A stretch of 64,000 nucleotides of DNA, taken from the NCBI GenBank assembly GCA_035762175.1, contig DASTPP010000084.1:23945-87944 (forward strand). The letters are read 5' to 3'. Position 1 is the first letter of the stretch; each line of letters begins with the position of its first letter. Under the pieces are notes generated by a model that saw only the letters and a list, made by a program, of their open reading frames with translations, was not told the origin of the DNA and did no database searches. Made by a program: the position numbers and the translations under genes. This stretch comes from DASTPP01 sp035762175. Lineage in GTDB: Bacteria > Myxococcota_A > Polyangia > Polyangiales > Polyangiaceae. Positions 31,301 to 41,200 of the stretch are shown here, one piece after another.

Positions 31301-34300
31301 GCAGCACTACGCCGACGAGGCGCCCGAGGGCCCGCCCCCCTTCGCCGCGCTCGTCGGCGACGGCACCCCGGGGCGCTCGTGGCAGGACGCGACGGCCGAC
31401 GGCAGCGTGCTCGTGCGCGCCTTCAAGTACGAAAACGACCTGGGCCCCCTGGCCATCGTGCTCACCGCCGCCGCCGACGGGTCGCTCGGCTTCACGCCCC
31501 TCACCCTCGACCAGCTGCGCCAATTCACGCTCGCCGAAGACGGCACGAGCCCCGTCGACGGGTGGGACGGCATCGACGCCGTCTTCCACGTCGAGCAGCC
31601 CGCGCCGAGCGTCGTCGTCTGCAACCGGCGGCAGCTCCTCATTCTGAGCTGGTCGAGCAAGGCCTGGTCGAACGGCACCCTGGGCGAGCTGCCCGGCAGC
31701 GGGCGCCTCTCGGCCGCCTTCACCGGCGTCGACCACGGCCTTTACCTCATCTGCGACGGCAGCTACGCCGTGGCCAACCCGCTCGAGCTCGCCCAGAACC
31801 AGCTCTTCTCGCCCCTCGGCGAGCGCTGGGGCCGGCCCTCGCTCTTCTCGTGGCTGCTCTCGTCGGTCGACGGCGCCGTCATGGGCCCCGCCCCCGGCCG
31901 CACCCTCTACCTGTTCAGCAAAGAGCACTGCGTCAGCTACCCGGGCTTCAACCCCGCGGCCCTCGGCGGGCTCGTGTTCGATGAGAGCACGCTCGTTCCC
32001 AACCCCGACGCCGAAGGGCGCCGCGAGCCGCCGAAGACCCCCGCGGTCTGGGGCGGCACCTTCGACGACGAGCCGGCCGTCGCGACCGTGACCGCGGCCC
32101 TCGGGCGCAACGGCGTCGCCTTTCTTTTCGGGGCGAACGAAGACAATCGCGCCTTCGCGACGCTCTACTCGCGCCTGGCCGGGCCCCCCTTCTCGCCCGC
32201 CCTTGGCACGCCCATGCCGCTGCCCGGCAACTGGGAGCCCCCCCCGACCGACTTCTACGCGCGAATGCTCTCGCCCGGCCGGCGCTTCAAGATCACCCGG
32301 CTGACCAGCCAGACGACCGAGCAGTTCGGCCGGCGCCTCTTCGCCGGCGGCGTGCGAAAGCTGCTCTCGCTCGAGACGCAGCAGCTCGAAGAGTGGCCGC
32401 GCTTCGTCGGCGCGTCGGGCGGCGGGCAGGGCGCCGGCCCGAACGAGATCGCCGTCAACACCGCCTCCGTCGACGACTACCCGGGCAAGGGCGACCCGCC
32501 CGGCCTCGACTTCGAAAGCTCGAACGGGTTCTACTACCGGGAGATCTTCTTTCACATACCCTTCTTGATCGCGCAGGCGCTCAAGCGGGCCCAGCGCTTC
32601 GAAGACGCGAAGGCCTGGTACGAGTACGTCTTCGACCCGACCAAGAAAGAAGACGACACCCTCTTCTGGCGCTTCGCCCCCTTCCTCGAGCCGCCGGCCG
32701 TCCCGGCGCCCGACGGCCCCCTCGCCCGCCAGATCGACGCGTACCGCGACGACCCCTTCGACCCGCACCAGCTCGCCGAGATGCGACCGATCGCCTACCG
32801 CAAGGCGTTCGTGATGAGCTACATCGACAACCTGCTCGAGTGGGGCGACATGCTCTTCCGGCGGTATACGCGCGAGAGCATCGGCGAGGCCACCATGCTC
32901 TACGTGCTGGCGGCCGACCTGCTCGGCAAGAAGCCCGAAGAGGTCGGCAAGCGCCGGCTCGACCCGCCCTACGCGCTCTCGTACGACGAAATTCGTGACC
33001 GGCGAACGACCGAGCTGACCGACGAAATTCTCAAGCTCGAGAACGGCGTGCCGCCCGCGCCGCCCGGCACGCCGATCGCCACGCCGAACGACAGCATCTT
33101 CAACCCGTACTTTTACATCCCCGAGAACGAACAGTTCATCGACTACTGGGGGCGCCTCGGCGACCGCCTGTTCAAGATCCGCCACGGGCTGAACATCGAG
33201 GGCGTCAAGCAGGCCCTCGCCCTCTTCGCGCCGCCGGTCGACGTCATGGCGCTCGTGCAGGCCTTCGCCGCCGGCGGCGGGGTCGCGCCGGCCCTCTCCG
33301 ACTACGACACGCCCGTACCGCACTACCGCTTCGCCTTCTTGCTGGCCAAGGCGCGCGAGCTCGCGGGCCGCGTCAGCCAGCTCGGCGGCGCCCTGCTCTC
33401 GGCGCTCGAGAAGAAGGACGCCGAGGCGCTCACCCTGCTCCGCAACACGCAAGAGCACGACATTCTCGAGCTCACCCTCGAGATCAAGCGCCAGCAGCTC
33501 GACGGCGCCCGGCAGTCGCTCGCCGCCCTGCAAGAAGGCCTCAAGAACGCCGAGACACGCCGGTCGCACTACCAGAAGCTGGTCGACGAGGGCCTGTCTT
33601 CGTACGAAAAAGACCAGGTCGAGCTCATGGGCGTGGCGCAGGTCTTCGCGCAGGTGTCGAACGCCCTGGGCCTCGTCTCGTCGGTCACCTACCCCGTGCC
33701 GCAGGTGGGCTCGCCCTTCGCCATCACCTTCGGCGGCCTGCAAATCGGCAACAGCATGAGCGCGCTCTCGCAGGCCTTCCGGGCGGTGTCCGAGGGGTTC
33801 AACTTCGGCAGCTCGCTCGCCGCGACGCTCGGCGGCTGGGACCGCCGCCGCCAAGACTGGGAGCTGCAGCTCGCGCTGGCGAGCGGCGACGTCGCGCAGG
33901 TCGGCCGCCAGATCAAGGGCGCCGAGATTCAGGTCGAGATCGCGCGCCAGGAGGTGCAGGTGCAGCGCCGCCAGATCAAGCACAACGAGTCGGTCGAGAC
34001 CTTCATGCGGTCGAAGTTCACGAGCCAGCAACTTTACCAGTGGATGGTCGACCGCCTCTCGTCGGTTTACTTTCAGACCTACCAGCTCGCCCTCGACTAC
34101 GCGAAGTCGGCCCAGCGGGCGCTGCAGTTCGAGCTCGGGCTGCCCGAGGGCGATGCCCGCCTCGTCGGCGTGCACTACTGGGACAGCCTGCGCAAGGGCC
34201 TGCTCGCGGGCGAGCAGCTGCAGCTCGACCTCGATCGGCTCGAGAAGGTCAGCTGCGACAGGAACCGCCGCCGCCTCGAGATCACCAAGCACGTCTCGCT

Positions 34301-35273
34301 GCTGCAGCTCGACCCGCTCGCCCTGCTCAAGCTCAAAGAGAAGGGCAGCTGCGAGTTCGAGCTGGCCGAAGAGCTCTTCGACGCCGACTTCCCCGGGCAT
34401 TATTGCCGCCAGATCAAGACGGTCTCGGTCTCGCTGCCGGCCGTGGTCGGCCCCTACGACAGCGTCAACGCCACGCTCACCCAGCTCGGCCACCGCACGC
34501 TGCTCGCCCCCGACAAGAAGGCCCTGACCTACCTGCTGAAGGGCCCTTCGGGCGGCACGGGCAACGGGCAAGGCGTCGAGGCCCCGCCGGCGTCGGTCTT
34601 GCGCGTCGACTGGCGGCCGAACCAGCAGGTGGCCCTCTCGCGGGGCGTCAACGACAGCGGCCTCTTTCAGCTCAACTACCAAGACGAGCGCTACCTGCCC
34701 TTCGAGGGCACGGGCGCCGTCTCGACCTTCCGCCTCGAGATCAACGGCGTCGACGGCCGCGCCCGCCGCGAGGCGCTCGGCGACGTCATTGTCACGCTCC
34801 AGTATACCGCGCTCCCGGGCGGTGACGCCTTCGCCGAGACGGTCAAGGGCGCGATCGGCGGCAAGGCGAGGGCGCGGGCCTGCCTTTTGAACCTCGCCTA
34901 CGACTTCCCCGCCGAGTGGCAGGCCTTCTTGAACGATCCGTCGAAGGGCATGCGCTTCGCGGTCGAGCGCCTGCGCCTGCCCGGCGCGTCCGAGAAGAAG
35001 GTGACCGGGGTTTACCTCCGGTACGAGCTCGCCGAGCACCCGCTCGACGACGTCAGCCGCCAGCCGATCGCGCTGAACGGCGTCACGCTCAAGCCGAACT
35101 CGGCCAAGAGCGGCCTCAACCTGCCGCTCGTCGAGAAGGGCCAAGACCCGACGCAAGACAAGCTCCGGTGGCACCTCGCCCCGCTCGGCGCCGGCAACGC
35201 GAAGAAGCTCACTCGAGACAACCTCAAGAACATCGCCCTCGTCGTCACCTACGCGGCCAAGCCGTCGTTCTGA
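22371..35273 (+). CDS. Giant TcA-type toxin subunit with about 24 hemopexin-like repeats
   Basis: The 4300-residue protein is the pore-forming, receptor-binding component of a Tc (toxin complex) machine; Photorhabdus TcdA is about 2500. Order seen: VRP1-like start with LPSFTDLFG and RSVLSPAAYLVDLLQLK (near residue 44); helical region; hemopexin-like repeats about 981-2311, each with a DAA...LYLFSGDQYVRYSG pattern; neuraminidase-like region about 2500-2905; a few further hemopexin-like repeats to about 3297; the conserved FFHIPFLIAQALKRA and YEYVFDPT block (3393-3425); a long helical shaft with a hydrophobic tip (about 3686-3924); and a TcB-binding C-terminus with DFPGHYCRQIKTVSVSLP. The next gene is its TcB-TcC partner. 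Confidence 0.93.
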   Translation: MTIEGPKATETLSTLGFDEAAPPASARPLTTTTPAAAITTAGAALPSFTDLFGPMDKAEGLEARSVLSPAAYLVDLLQLKDSASPGANDYHERRPDVGEIPLDGKSTFGELPHLELANGVMAAKVVSSVTPPETPAEALHRKLSARIFPSPLPFVEAHERLKRYLERLGVDAGEIYRAYREQVDGHEAARLRLGLSAEEFDLFSTAHDGEAQLEKLWGVDPDPDGPPPPPAPIDWSNLEFVKQRLGLSLKELKRLVAQDLSDDEVRKEVGNAAETFFINQGKNYLVIDEATKKIRLNGGGAPPTPQHLDRMMRFVRLARRLQLDFVDLDWLLQSTRAKPLDPQDPSSLEIALDADALQSVAIALGIGADYELPVDEVCALWVAPKGHGRGDGQAPNDLFDRLFNNGFDRPLDAFVLAIAKLPETALGKLDDRLQASAGLSGADYTFLKAALAARGLPPPAKPPALVYGDVARYFSVFYRFAALARALSLGVRELVTLVDLLDAQRKTAAHFDLAVPVPFPGAALPPAPPPDRPVLGALLAPSSPPRSALGPLQKLLRVEAWLDRRGLSVRQLAFLCVEDDPASRERLDDGTPIDEVATDDEIEAALADLSQSLGDTMLTPPAMQTGSLTPEGARLVFDALRRARVLATFDDDGRALLRVQPSEAELAAAMQRGIEERLEVQPGDFRALGIADPAPLFSLLVDHGYLDKVEEARGDSIETRYSIAAGLDGFFATPANAAKFTMPNFQEHGEAVFAAIAQKVDAPSLAVADFEGVEVDASNVPALFEVLRGLGHLEPVEGSSQPRYRVAASARDFFLDPANAPKLALPNFAAAFAPLAARAEAFRRARENRPAEAKEVADRLSALAELQAGTWQRNLAGLLGVPTDLAELAFAFSFGTPDESATQTFATLALPLFEAKRVSPSAPALSDAYLRSRFLRLRQLALLLRKAGLSADEARVFLKNQQAHRRLPEALKPPEGFFGPEAKVDALARLPGGDFLLVSGQRYATFSRSDYRLLESGPLADLLQAYGFPEPFRARALADGVDCAFNDRDADDESDGLVLHVCAGDQYVTVSGDQAGPAKPVTDFGRVRNNVQENAHIDAAVEDDKGRLFLFSGDQYYRYTDPTRLLAGEAVVDETYPRSIRTWFEGEGLTPLPSLMRAGVDAAFRDADGSYYFFSGNHFAHSSDPYQIAKIRPSWGLVLNHVFDDDRVDAAFVFGDGTYLVRRDQVIRYTGGADGFVDESYPVSFGNLPEADARLRVLRRFPGGVRATLAGADGALYAFEGGLFAGSAEPDLKRPIREHWGLVRNHFVEAQRVDAAFYHEGVTYLFSGDQYIRYSGPDYTYVDESYPWRVRPNWNQREGVGLLPDALPEPVSAVAVGSSGDVYFFGGNQFAGPDGALGEVKDHWARVRNNIEALGRVDGAMLGGDGRLFLFSGDQFYRYTSPGQEHVDEGYPLRLAGHWALEGPGFALPAAFEAGLTEALRAPDGKLFFFSGQHYARVDAPGPTRPVAQDWALVRNWIATNSRVEAAFVDPQGTTYLFGGDQFVRYSSAPYESVDEGYPLATSNRWGNLPDEFRAGIDAALSFTVNGAQRLYLFRGRKYVRYTGGNYTQIDAGYPKDIEHGDDVEGAWFRGFAVNNPNGNAPPHDVLIVVEAIYVDTFQSKPRICLFYNYPGAQQWKREYRADGPGGSYRWSSPQKVEGLTEYLPFTRIETAFVAPDGTLHLFSGDKCASRPPQGGPLTTPVPTRERFARVFNQFTDLGRVDAALSLPDGRTYLFCAKQFTRYSGALRPGEADFYADEGYPKTVATTWGAEGLPAALPPEFGPEGHALFRDAAGAIHLFKGQTYVRTGGPAAGEPVAARWGRVDNRFRQLGRVDAAYRAENGKLYLFCGDQFTRYGGDLRPGAPDFYGDEGYPRRIATRWPGEGLDLTLPPTFEALGYAILRDTTDTYVFAGPSFTSRASPEPRPLVEHWAKVRNELQAHNRVDAGFVLGQGPNAVTLVFSGDQYVRYSGPYDGVVDEGYPLRITRLAEVEGAFAPPEPFLGGVRGAFQGLDGDLHFFTSPPPEPPDAPPAPQLYVSSAAPDALTPPKAKWGIVDNELFDRSFVNAALLSPEGKLYLFSGDQYVKYSGADRTHIDEGYPKKITSGYADEIGAPGLAPALDDGVGAALVIGDVGFYFAGDRYVDTREPGASRPLVDRWGLVENRLQATRTIDAGLLAPSGNLYLFCEGQYVIYSGPGREYVDETYPKTIATDLGQRWPAGDGDFRVDLDAAASFEGRSYLFKGSKHVRLSGFRLEQPDAGYPLAIAEKFEGRHDFELGTLPDVWDYRQLVDDVSAQTSTVVEYLDGPLASPGGGAPAAPEAELALVTQWPTDEIEGLLPLLSIDPAALRDSRTVAHLARTFRLAERLGTTPLKLESQLWQPAFGPSRDNPVAAADFAYALAKAATDAREWPAASAALAEPLNAAKRDALVAYLVHVLAPLGLKNADDLYEYLLTDVQMSPSASTSKIVEAINSVQLYYHRTLVNLEDRSPQDFVTDLKSWWHWMKNYRIWEANRKVFLYPENYIRPELRTEKSPAFIELEQKLLQDEITPAAVEEAYHRYLESFNDISRLRVVGGYKYKSVNEDGREVEALFMLGRTRTSPPVYYYRFGELDEFDRVDWAPWQKVGVTINALRVELVRAFNKLFLFWVEAEPFNATEFQTSGDKKYGPESPSVKQVKLTVKFSYYNFNHEWVPPQTLRLNPDDPSDPEPMSTPLPAALLDLVRLQVSPVPSGGDATDYISLKFHFLFWSRPLGRLSAALDLEGGGGWSFGGLSLNDQRFQFPTETGLDPEQLGAIVYWGSDVENDAEPWLCFEAKGGSFLLRPTDTDPVVPGQILGRAFPTVSAAFTADGGDLFVFAPHNAAGEAKLTYHRYVAAEETWADPVSVDEPAWPWGRPTGVLAAFSDERVRNALVAADGRTYFVLDGRHFTYPASGYAAIEQHYADEAPEGPPPFAALVGDGTPGRSWQDATADGSVLVRAFKYENDLGPLAIVLTAAADGSLGFTPLTLDQLRQFTLAEDGTSPVDGWDGIDAVFHVEQPAPSVVVCNRRQLLILSWSSKAWSNGTLGELPGSGRLSAAFTGVDHGLYLICDGSYAVANPLELAQNQLFSPLGERWGRPSLFSWLLSSVDGAVMGPAPGRTLYLFSKEHCVSYPGFNPAALGGLVFDESTLVPNPDAEGRREPPKTPAVWGGTFDDEPAVATVTAALGRNGVAFLFGANEDNRAFATLYSRLAGPPFSPALGTPMPLPGNWEPPPTDFYARMLSPGRRFKITRLTSQTTEQFGRRLFAGGVRKLLSLETQQLEEWPRFVGASGGGQGAGPNEIAVNTASVDDYPGKGDPPGLDFESSNGFYYREIFFHIPFLIAQALKRAQRFEDAKAWYEYVFDPTKKEDDTLFWRFAPFLEPPAVPAPDGPLARQIDAYRDDPFDPHQLAEMRPIAYRKAFVMSYIDNLLEWGDMLFRRYTRESIGEATMLYVLAADLLGKKPEEVGKRRLDPPYALSYDEIRDRRTTELTDEILKLENGVPPAPPGTPIATPNDSIFNPYFYIPENEQFIDYWGRLGDRLFKIRHGLNIEGVKQALALFAPPVDVMALVQAFAAGGGVAPALSDYDTPVPHYRFAFLLAKARELAGRVSQLGGALLSALEKKDAEALTLLRNTQEHDILELTLEIKRQQLDGARQSLAALQEGLKNAETRRSHYQKLVDEGLSSYEKDQVELMGVAQVFAQVSNALGLVSSVTYPVPQVGSPFAITFGGLQIGNSMSALSQAFRAVSEGFNFGSSLAATLGGWDRRRQDWELQLALASGDVAQVGRQIKGAEIQVEIARQEVQVQRRQIKHNESVETFMRSKFTSQQLYQWMVDRLSSVYFQTYQLALDYAKSAQRALQFELGLPEGDARLVGVHYWDSLRKGLLAGEQLQLDLDRLEKVSCDRNRRRLEITKHVSLLQLDPLALLKLKEKGSCEFELAEELFDADFPGHYCRQIKTVSVSLPAVVGPYDSVNATLTQLGHRTLLAPDKKALTYLLKGPSGGTGNGQGVEAPPASVLRVDWRPNQQVALSRGVNDSGLFQLNYQDERYLPFEGTGAVSTFRLEINGVDGRARREALGDVIVTLQYTALPGGDAFAETVKGAIGGKARARACLLNLAYDFPAEWQAFLNDPSKGMRFAVERLRLPGASEKKVTGVYLRYELAEHPLDDVSRQPIALNGVTLKPNSAKSGLNLPLVEKGQDPTQDKLRWHLAPLGAGNAKKLTRDNLKNIALVVTYAAKPSF
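25310..29300 (+). repeat. Hemopexin-like repeat array inside TcA
   Basis: I count about 24 copies of a unit of roughly 55 residues. Each has an RVDAAF-type strand, a (L)YLFSGDQYxRY strand and often a VDEGYP or RxHWG linker. Odd and even copies differ: the GDQYxRYSG type alternates with a GxxF/GxxYA type. Hemopexin domains are four-bladed propellers, so 24 repeats would make about six. I infer a receptor-binding or surface-adhesion role in place of, or added to, the usual TcA receptor-binding domains. Confidence 0.85.
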
Positions 35274-35291
35274 GAGCTCCGAGGCGCCCCC

Positions 35292-38200
35292 ATGCAAGAC
35301 CGGAACGACAGCCCGCCGCCGCGGCCTCGGCCCCCCGCCTCCCCCGCCTCCGGCCGCAGCGAGCCGGGGGCCACCCCGAAGGGCGAAGGCGCCGGCCCCC
35401 GGGGGGCCGAGGGGGCCCCCTCGACCGCGCCCGCCGGCTCGGCCGGCTCGCTTCTGCCCAGCATCGCCCTGCCCAAGGGCGGCGGCGCCCTGCGAGGCAT
35501 CGGCGAGACGTTCTCGACCAACCCCGCCACGGGCACCGGCTCGCTCCGCGTGCCGCTCGCCACCTCGCCCGGCCGCGCGGGCTTCGAGCTGGGGCTCTCG
35601 CTCGGCTACGACTCGGGCGCCGGCAACGGGCCCTTCGGCCTCGGCTGGCAGCTCTCGACGCCGGCGGTCACCCGCAAGACCGACAAGGGCCTGCCCCGCT
35701 ACGTCGATGGTGACGAGGGCGCGCCCGACACCTTCGTGCTCTCGGGCGCCGAAGATCTCGTGCCCGTGCGCCTCAAGAGCGGCTCGGGCACCGCCCTCGA
35801 CACCGTCGAACGGGGCGACTACCGCGTGCAGCGCTACCGCCCCCGCACCGAGGGCCTCTTCGCCCGCATCGAGCGCTGGGTGCACCGCACGACGGGCGAT
35901 ACGCACTGGCGCGCCCTCACGCGCGACAACGTGCTCAACGTCTACGGCCGCAGCCCCGAAGCCCGCGTCGCCGACCCCGAGCACCCGGGCCGGGTCTTCT
36001 CGTGGCTGCTCGAAGAGACCCGCGACGACAAGGGCAACGTCGCCCGCTACACCTACAAGGCCGAAGACGGCGCGGGCGTCGCCCCGACAAAGCTGAGTGA
36101 GTCGAGCCGCTTCGAGACGGGCCCGGGCGGCACGCCCGCGTTTCGGGCGAGCGCCCAGCGTTACCTCAAGCGCATTCAGTACGGTAACCGCACGCCCCTG
36201 CCCGACCGCGAGGCCCCGGCGCCGGCGAACGAAGCCGACTGGCTTTTCGAGGTGGTCTTCGACTACGGCGAGCACGACGACGCGGCGCCGACCCCGGCCG
36301 AGGCAAAGCCCTGGGCCCTTCGCCAAGACCCCTTCTCGAGCTACCGCGCCACCTTCGAGGTGCGCACCTACCGCCTCTGCCGGCGCGTGCTCATGTTTCA
36401 CCGCTTCGCCGAGCTCGGCCCGACGCCCTGCCTCGTGCGCTCGACCGACTTCGACTACGAAGCGGGCCCCGTCGTCAGCTACCTGCGGGCGGTCACGCAG
36501 GCGGGCTACCAGCGCGCCCCGGGCTCGAGCGCCTACGAGCGGGCCACGCTACCGCCCCTCGAGCTCGGCTACGCCAAGCCCGCCGTCCATGAGACGCTCC
36601 GCACGCTCGACGCGGAGAGCCTGCGGGGCCTGCCGGGCGGGGTCGAAGGGGCTGGCGCGCAGTGGGTCGATCTCGACGGCGAGGGCATCGCGGGCGCGCT
36701 CATCTCGACCGAGCGAGCCTGGTTCTACAAGGCCAACCTGGGCGAGGGGCGCCTCGGCCCGCCCGCCCTCCTGCGCTCGCTGCCTTCGCCCGCCGAGCTC
36801 GGCGGCGGCGCGCAGCAGCTCACCGATCTGGGCGGCGACGGCAACCTCGATCTCGTTCAGTACACGCCCCCGCTCTCGGGCTACTTCGAGCGCACGCCCG
36901 AGGGAGGCTGGGCGCCCTTCCTGGCGCTGCCCAACCTGCCAAGTATCGACTGGGGCGACCCCAACCTACGCTTTCTCGATCTCGACGGCGACGGCCTGCC
37001 CGACCTGCTCCTCACCGAGCGCGACGCCTTCGTCTGGTGCCGCTCGCGGGGCAAAGAGGGCTTCGAGCCCCCCGTCGTCATCGCCCAGGGGCGCGACGAG
37101 CAAAAGGGACCCTCGCTCGTCTTCGCCGACGGCAGCGAGACCATTCAGCTCGCCGACATGAGCGGCGACGGCCTGGTCGACCTCGTGCGCGTGCGTCACG
37201 GCGAGGTCTGCTACTGGCCGAACCTCGGCCACGGCCGCTTCGGCCCCAAGGTGACGCTCGATCTCGCCGAGCCCTTCGATCGCCACGACCGCTTCGACCC
37301 GAAGCGCGTACGCTTCGCCGATCTCGACGGCTCGGGCCCGAGCGACATCGTCTACCTCGGCCGCGAGGGCGTGCGCCTCTACGTCAACCAGGCCGGCAAC
37401 GCCTACTCGGCGCCGCACCGTCTCGCCTCACTACCGCCCATCGACCCGCTCTCGAGCCTGGGCGTCACCGACCTGCTCGGCCAGGGCACCGCCTGCCTGG
37501 TCTGGTCGTCGCCCCTGCCCGGCCGCCAGGCGAACCCCATCGCCTACGTCGACCTGATGGGCGGCAAGAAGCCGCACCTGCTCGAGTCGGTCGTCAACAA
37601 CCTCGGCGCCGAGACCCGCCTCGCCTACGCGCCCTCGACCAAGTTCTATTTGCAAGACAAGGCCGCAGGCCGTCCCTGGCTGACGCGCCTCGCCTTCCCC
37701 GTGCAGGTGCTCGAGCGCGTCGAGCGCGTCGACCACATCGCCCGCTCGCGACTGGTCACCCGCTTCGCCTACCACCATGGCTACTTCGACGGCCACGAGC
37801 GCGAGTTTCGCGGCTTCGCCCGCGTCGACCAGTGGGACGCCGAGTCATTCGGCGGCGAGAAGGGCAAAGGCCTCTTCCCCGAGCTGCCCTACGACGTCGA
37901 CCCCGACGACGACGCGCTCAACCTGCCGCCCGTGCGCACGGTCACCTGGTTTCATACCGGCGCCTGGCTCGAACGAGAGCGCCTCGAGCTCGCCCTCACG
38001 AGCGAGTATTACGCCGCCGACCCCCACGCCCCGCTCTTGCCCGACACGACGCTGCCGGCCGGGCTCTCGGCGCGCGAAGAGCGCGAGGCCGCCCGCGCGC
38101 TGCGGGGCCAGATTCTACGGCAAGAGATCTACGCCGAAGATGGCACGCCCGAGGCCGCCCACCCCTACACGGTCTCCGAGCGCGACTACGAAGTACGCCT

Positions 38201-41200
38201 GCTGCAGGCGGCCGAGGGCGGCGCAAACGCCGTCTTCTTCGTTCACCCCCGGCACACCATCAACCTGCACTACGAGCGCCGGCCGAACGACCCGCGCATG
38301 CAACACGAGGTCGTTCTCGAGGTCGACGCCTTCGGCAACGTCACCCGCTCGGCCGCCCTCGCCTACCCCCGCCGCGCGCCCGCCGAGCCCGAGCAGGCGA
38401 GGCTCTGGGCCACGCTCAGCGAGCACACCTTCGCCAACCGGCCCGACGAGAGCGACTGGTACCGCATCGGCGTGCCGGTCGAGACCACGACGAGCGAGCT
38501 GACCGGCCTCGAGGCCCCCGCGTCGGGCATTCTCTCGGCGGGCGAGCTGAAGGCGCAGGCCGCGGCGGCCGCCAACATACCTTACGAAGCGACGCCAACG
38601 GGCGGCCTCCAGCGCCGCGTGGTCGAGCGCGAACGCCGACTCTACTACCGCGACGATTTGAGCGGCCCCCTACCCTTTGGGCAGATCGAGTCGCGTGCCC
38701 TCGCCCACGAATCGTACCGCCTGGCCTTCACGCCGGGCTTGCTCACGCAGGCCTACGGCGACCGCGTCACCGTGGCCATGCTCGAGGGCGAGGGCCGCTA
38801 CGTACAGCAAGACGGGCTGTGGTGGGCCCCCTCGGGCCGCGCTGTCTTCGACGCCGACCGCTTCTACTTGCCGGTCGAAGCGCTCGACCCCTTCGGCCAG
38901 CGGCACCTCGTTCGCTACGATGACTACGCCCTTCTGCCCCTCGACGTCGAAGACCCTCTTCACAACCATGTGACGTCAGGACTGCGCGACGCCGCCGGCA
39001 ACGTCACCCAGAACGGCAACGACTACCGCACGCTCGCCCCTGCCCTCGTCTCCGACGCCAACCGCAACCGCGTGGCCGCCGCCTTCGACGCGCTCGGCAT
39101 GGTCGTAAGAACCGCCCTCATGGGCAAAGAGGGCGCGGGCGAAGGCGACACGCTCGACGACCCGACGACCCGGCTCGAGTACGATCTGCATCGCTTTCGA
39201 GAGAGCGGCGGCGAGCAGCCCGCCTTCGTGCGCACGCTCGCGCGCGAGCAGCACGGCCCCTCGAACCCCCGCTGGCAAGAGACCTACACCTATTCGGACG
39301 GCTCGGGCCGCGAGGTGATGAAGAAGGTGCAGGCCGAGCCCGGCCCCGTACCCCTGCGCGACGCCGCGGGGCGCCTTCGCCTCGGCCCCGACGGCAAGCC
39401 CGAGACCCGCCTCGCCGCCGAGCGCTGGGTCGGCACCGGCCGCACGGTGTTCGACAACAAGGGCAACCCCGTCAAGAAGTACGAGCCCTTCTTCTCGGAC
39501 ACCTTCGAGTACGAAGACGAAAAGGCCCTGGTCGAGGGGGGCGTCACGCCCGTTCTTCGCTACGACCCCTTGGGCCGCCTCGTTCGCACCGACCAGCCCA
39601 ACGGCACGCACGCCCTCGTGCTCTTCGACGCCTGGCGGCAAGAAACCTGGGACGAAAACGACACCGTCGCCGGCACCCCCTGGCTGGCGAAGAAGCAAAA
39701 GGGCACGCCCGCCGAGAAGCGCTGCGCCGCCCTCGCCCTAGCCCACGCGGGCACCCCGACGGTCGCGCACCTCGACGCGCTCGGCCGTACCTTCTTGACC
39801 GTGGCCGACAACGGCCCCGCGGGCAAACGCCCGACGCGCGTCGCGCTCGACGTCGAGGGCAACCAGTTCGCGGTGACCGACGCGCGCGACAACATGATTC
39901 AGCGGCAATACTTCGACCTTCTGGGCCGCCCCGTCCGCGTCGTCCGCGCCGACGCCGGCCCCCGCGACGCCACCGGACTGCGCCGCGCGGTGCCCGTCGC
40001 CGCCGACCCCGACGGCCTACGCACCCTGGCCGACGCGGCCGGCAAGCCCGTTCGCCGCTGGGACGAACGGGGCTTCGCCGCCCGCAATACCCACGACGCC
40101 CTCCAGCGGCCCACGCACCACTTCGCCCGGCGGGGCGACGACCCCGAGAGGCTGGTAGTACGCACCATCTACGGCGAAGACCACCCCAAGGCCGAAGCCC
40201 GTAACCTGCGCTCTCGGCCCTACCAAGTCTACGACGGCGGGGGCGCGCTGACGAGCGCACGCTTTGACTTCAAGGGCAACGCGCTCGAGACCACGCGGCG
40301 CTTGGCCAAAGAGTACCGCGACTGTCCCGACTGGGCGCCACTGGCCGAGCTGACCTCGCCCGCCGAAGTCGATGCCGCCGCCGAAGCGCTGCTCGAAGTC
40401 GAGGCCTTCGGCACGCAGGCTGCCTACGACGCGCTTAACCGCCTAGTCTCGCGCACGATGTCCGACGGCAGCGAGACCCGGCCCTCGTACAACGAGGCGA
40501 ACCTGCTCGAAAAGGTCGAGGTGCGCATCCGGAGCGCCGCCGCCCCGACGCCCTTCGTCGCCGACGTCGACTACAACGCCCGCGGCCAGCGCGAGCGCGC
40601 CGAGCATGCCAACGGCACCGTCGCCGAGTACACCTACGACCCCGAGACCTTCCGCCTCGCCCGCCTGCGCGCGACGCGCTCGGCCGACGGCACCCGGCTG
40701 CAAGACCTTCGCTACGAATACGACCCCGTCGGCAACGTCGTCGCCGTCGCCGACGCCGTCTCGTTCGGCAACGCCGCCGTCTCGGCCGACGGCCTCTACG
40801 AGTACGACGCCCTCTACCAGCTCACCAAGGCCGAGGGCCGCGAGCATCCCGGCCTGCAGCCCTCGGGCGACGACTCGGCCGTCTTGCGCGTCGACCACCC
40901 GAACGACTTGCAGGCCCTCGTTCGCTACCGTGAGACGTACGCCTACGACGACGCCGGCAACATCGAGCAGATGGCGCACCTGCCGCTCGCCGCCGGCGTC
41001 CCCGGCTGGACGCGCAAGTACGCCTACGCCCCCGACTCGAACCGCCTGCTCCGCACCAGCGCCGCCGGCGACCCGCCCGGCACCCTGTCGGCGACGTACG
41101 ACTACGACGATGTGGGCAGCATGACGCGCCTGCCCCACCTGCCCGAGCTACGGTGGGACTATGCGGATCGTCTGCAGGCCGTAAAGAAGCAGCTTCAGGA

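Noticed and set aside
31086..36401. 1771-codon minus-strand open frame across the TcA/TcBC junction
   Set aside because: Antisense shadow of two well-supported toxin genes; no domain or signal in its translation.
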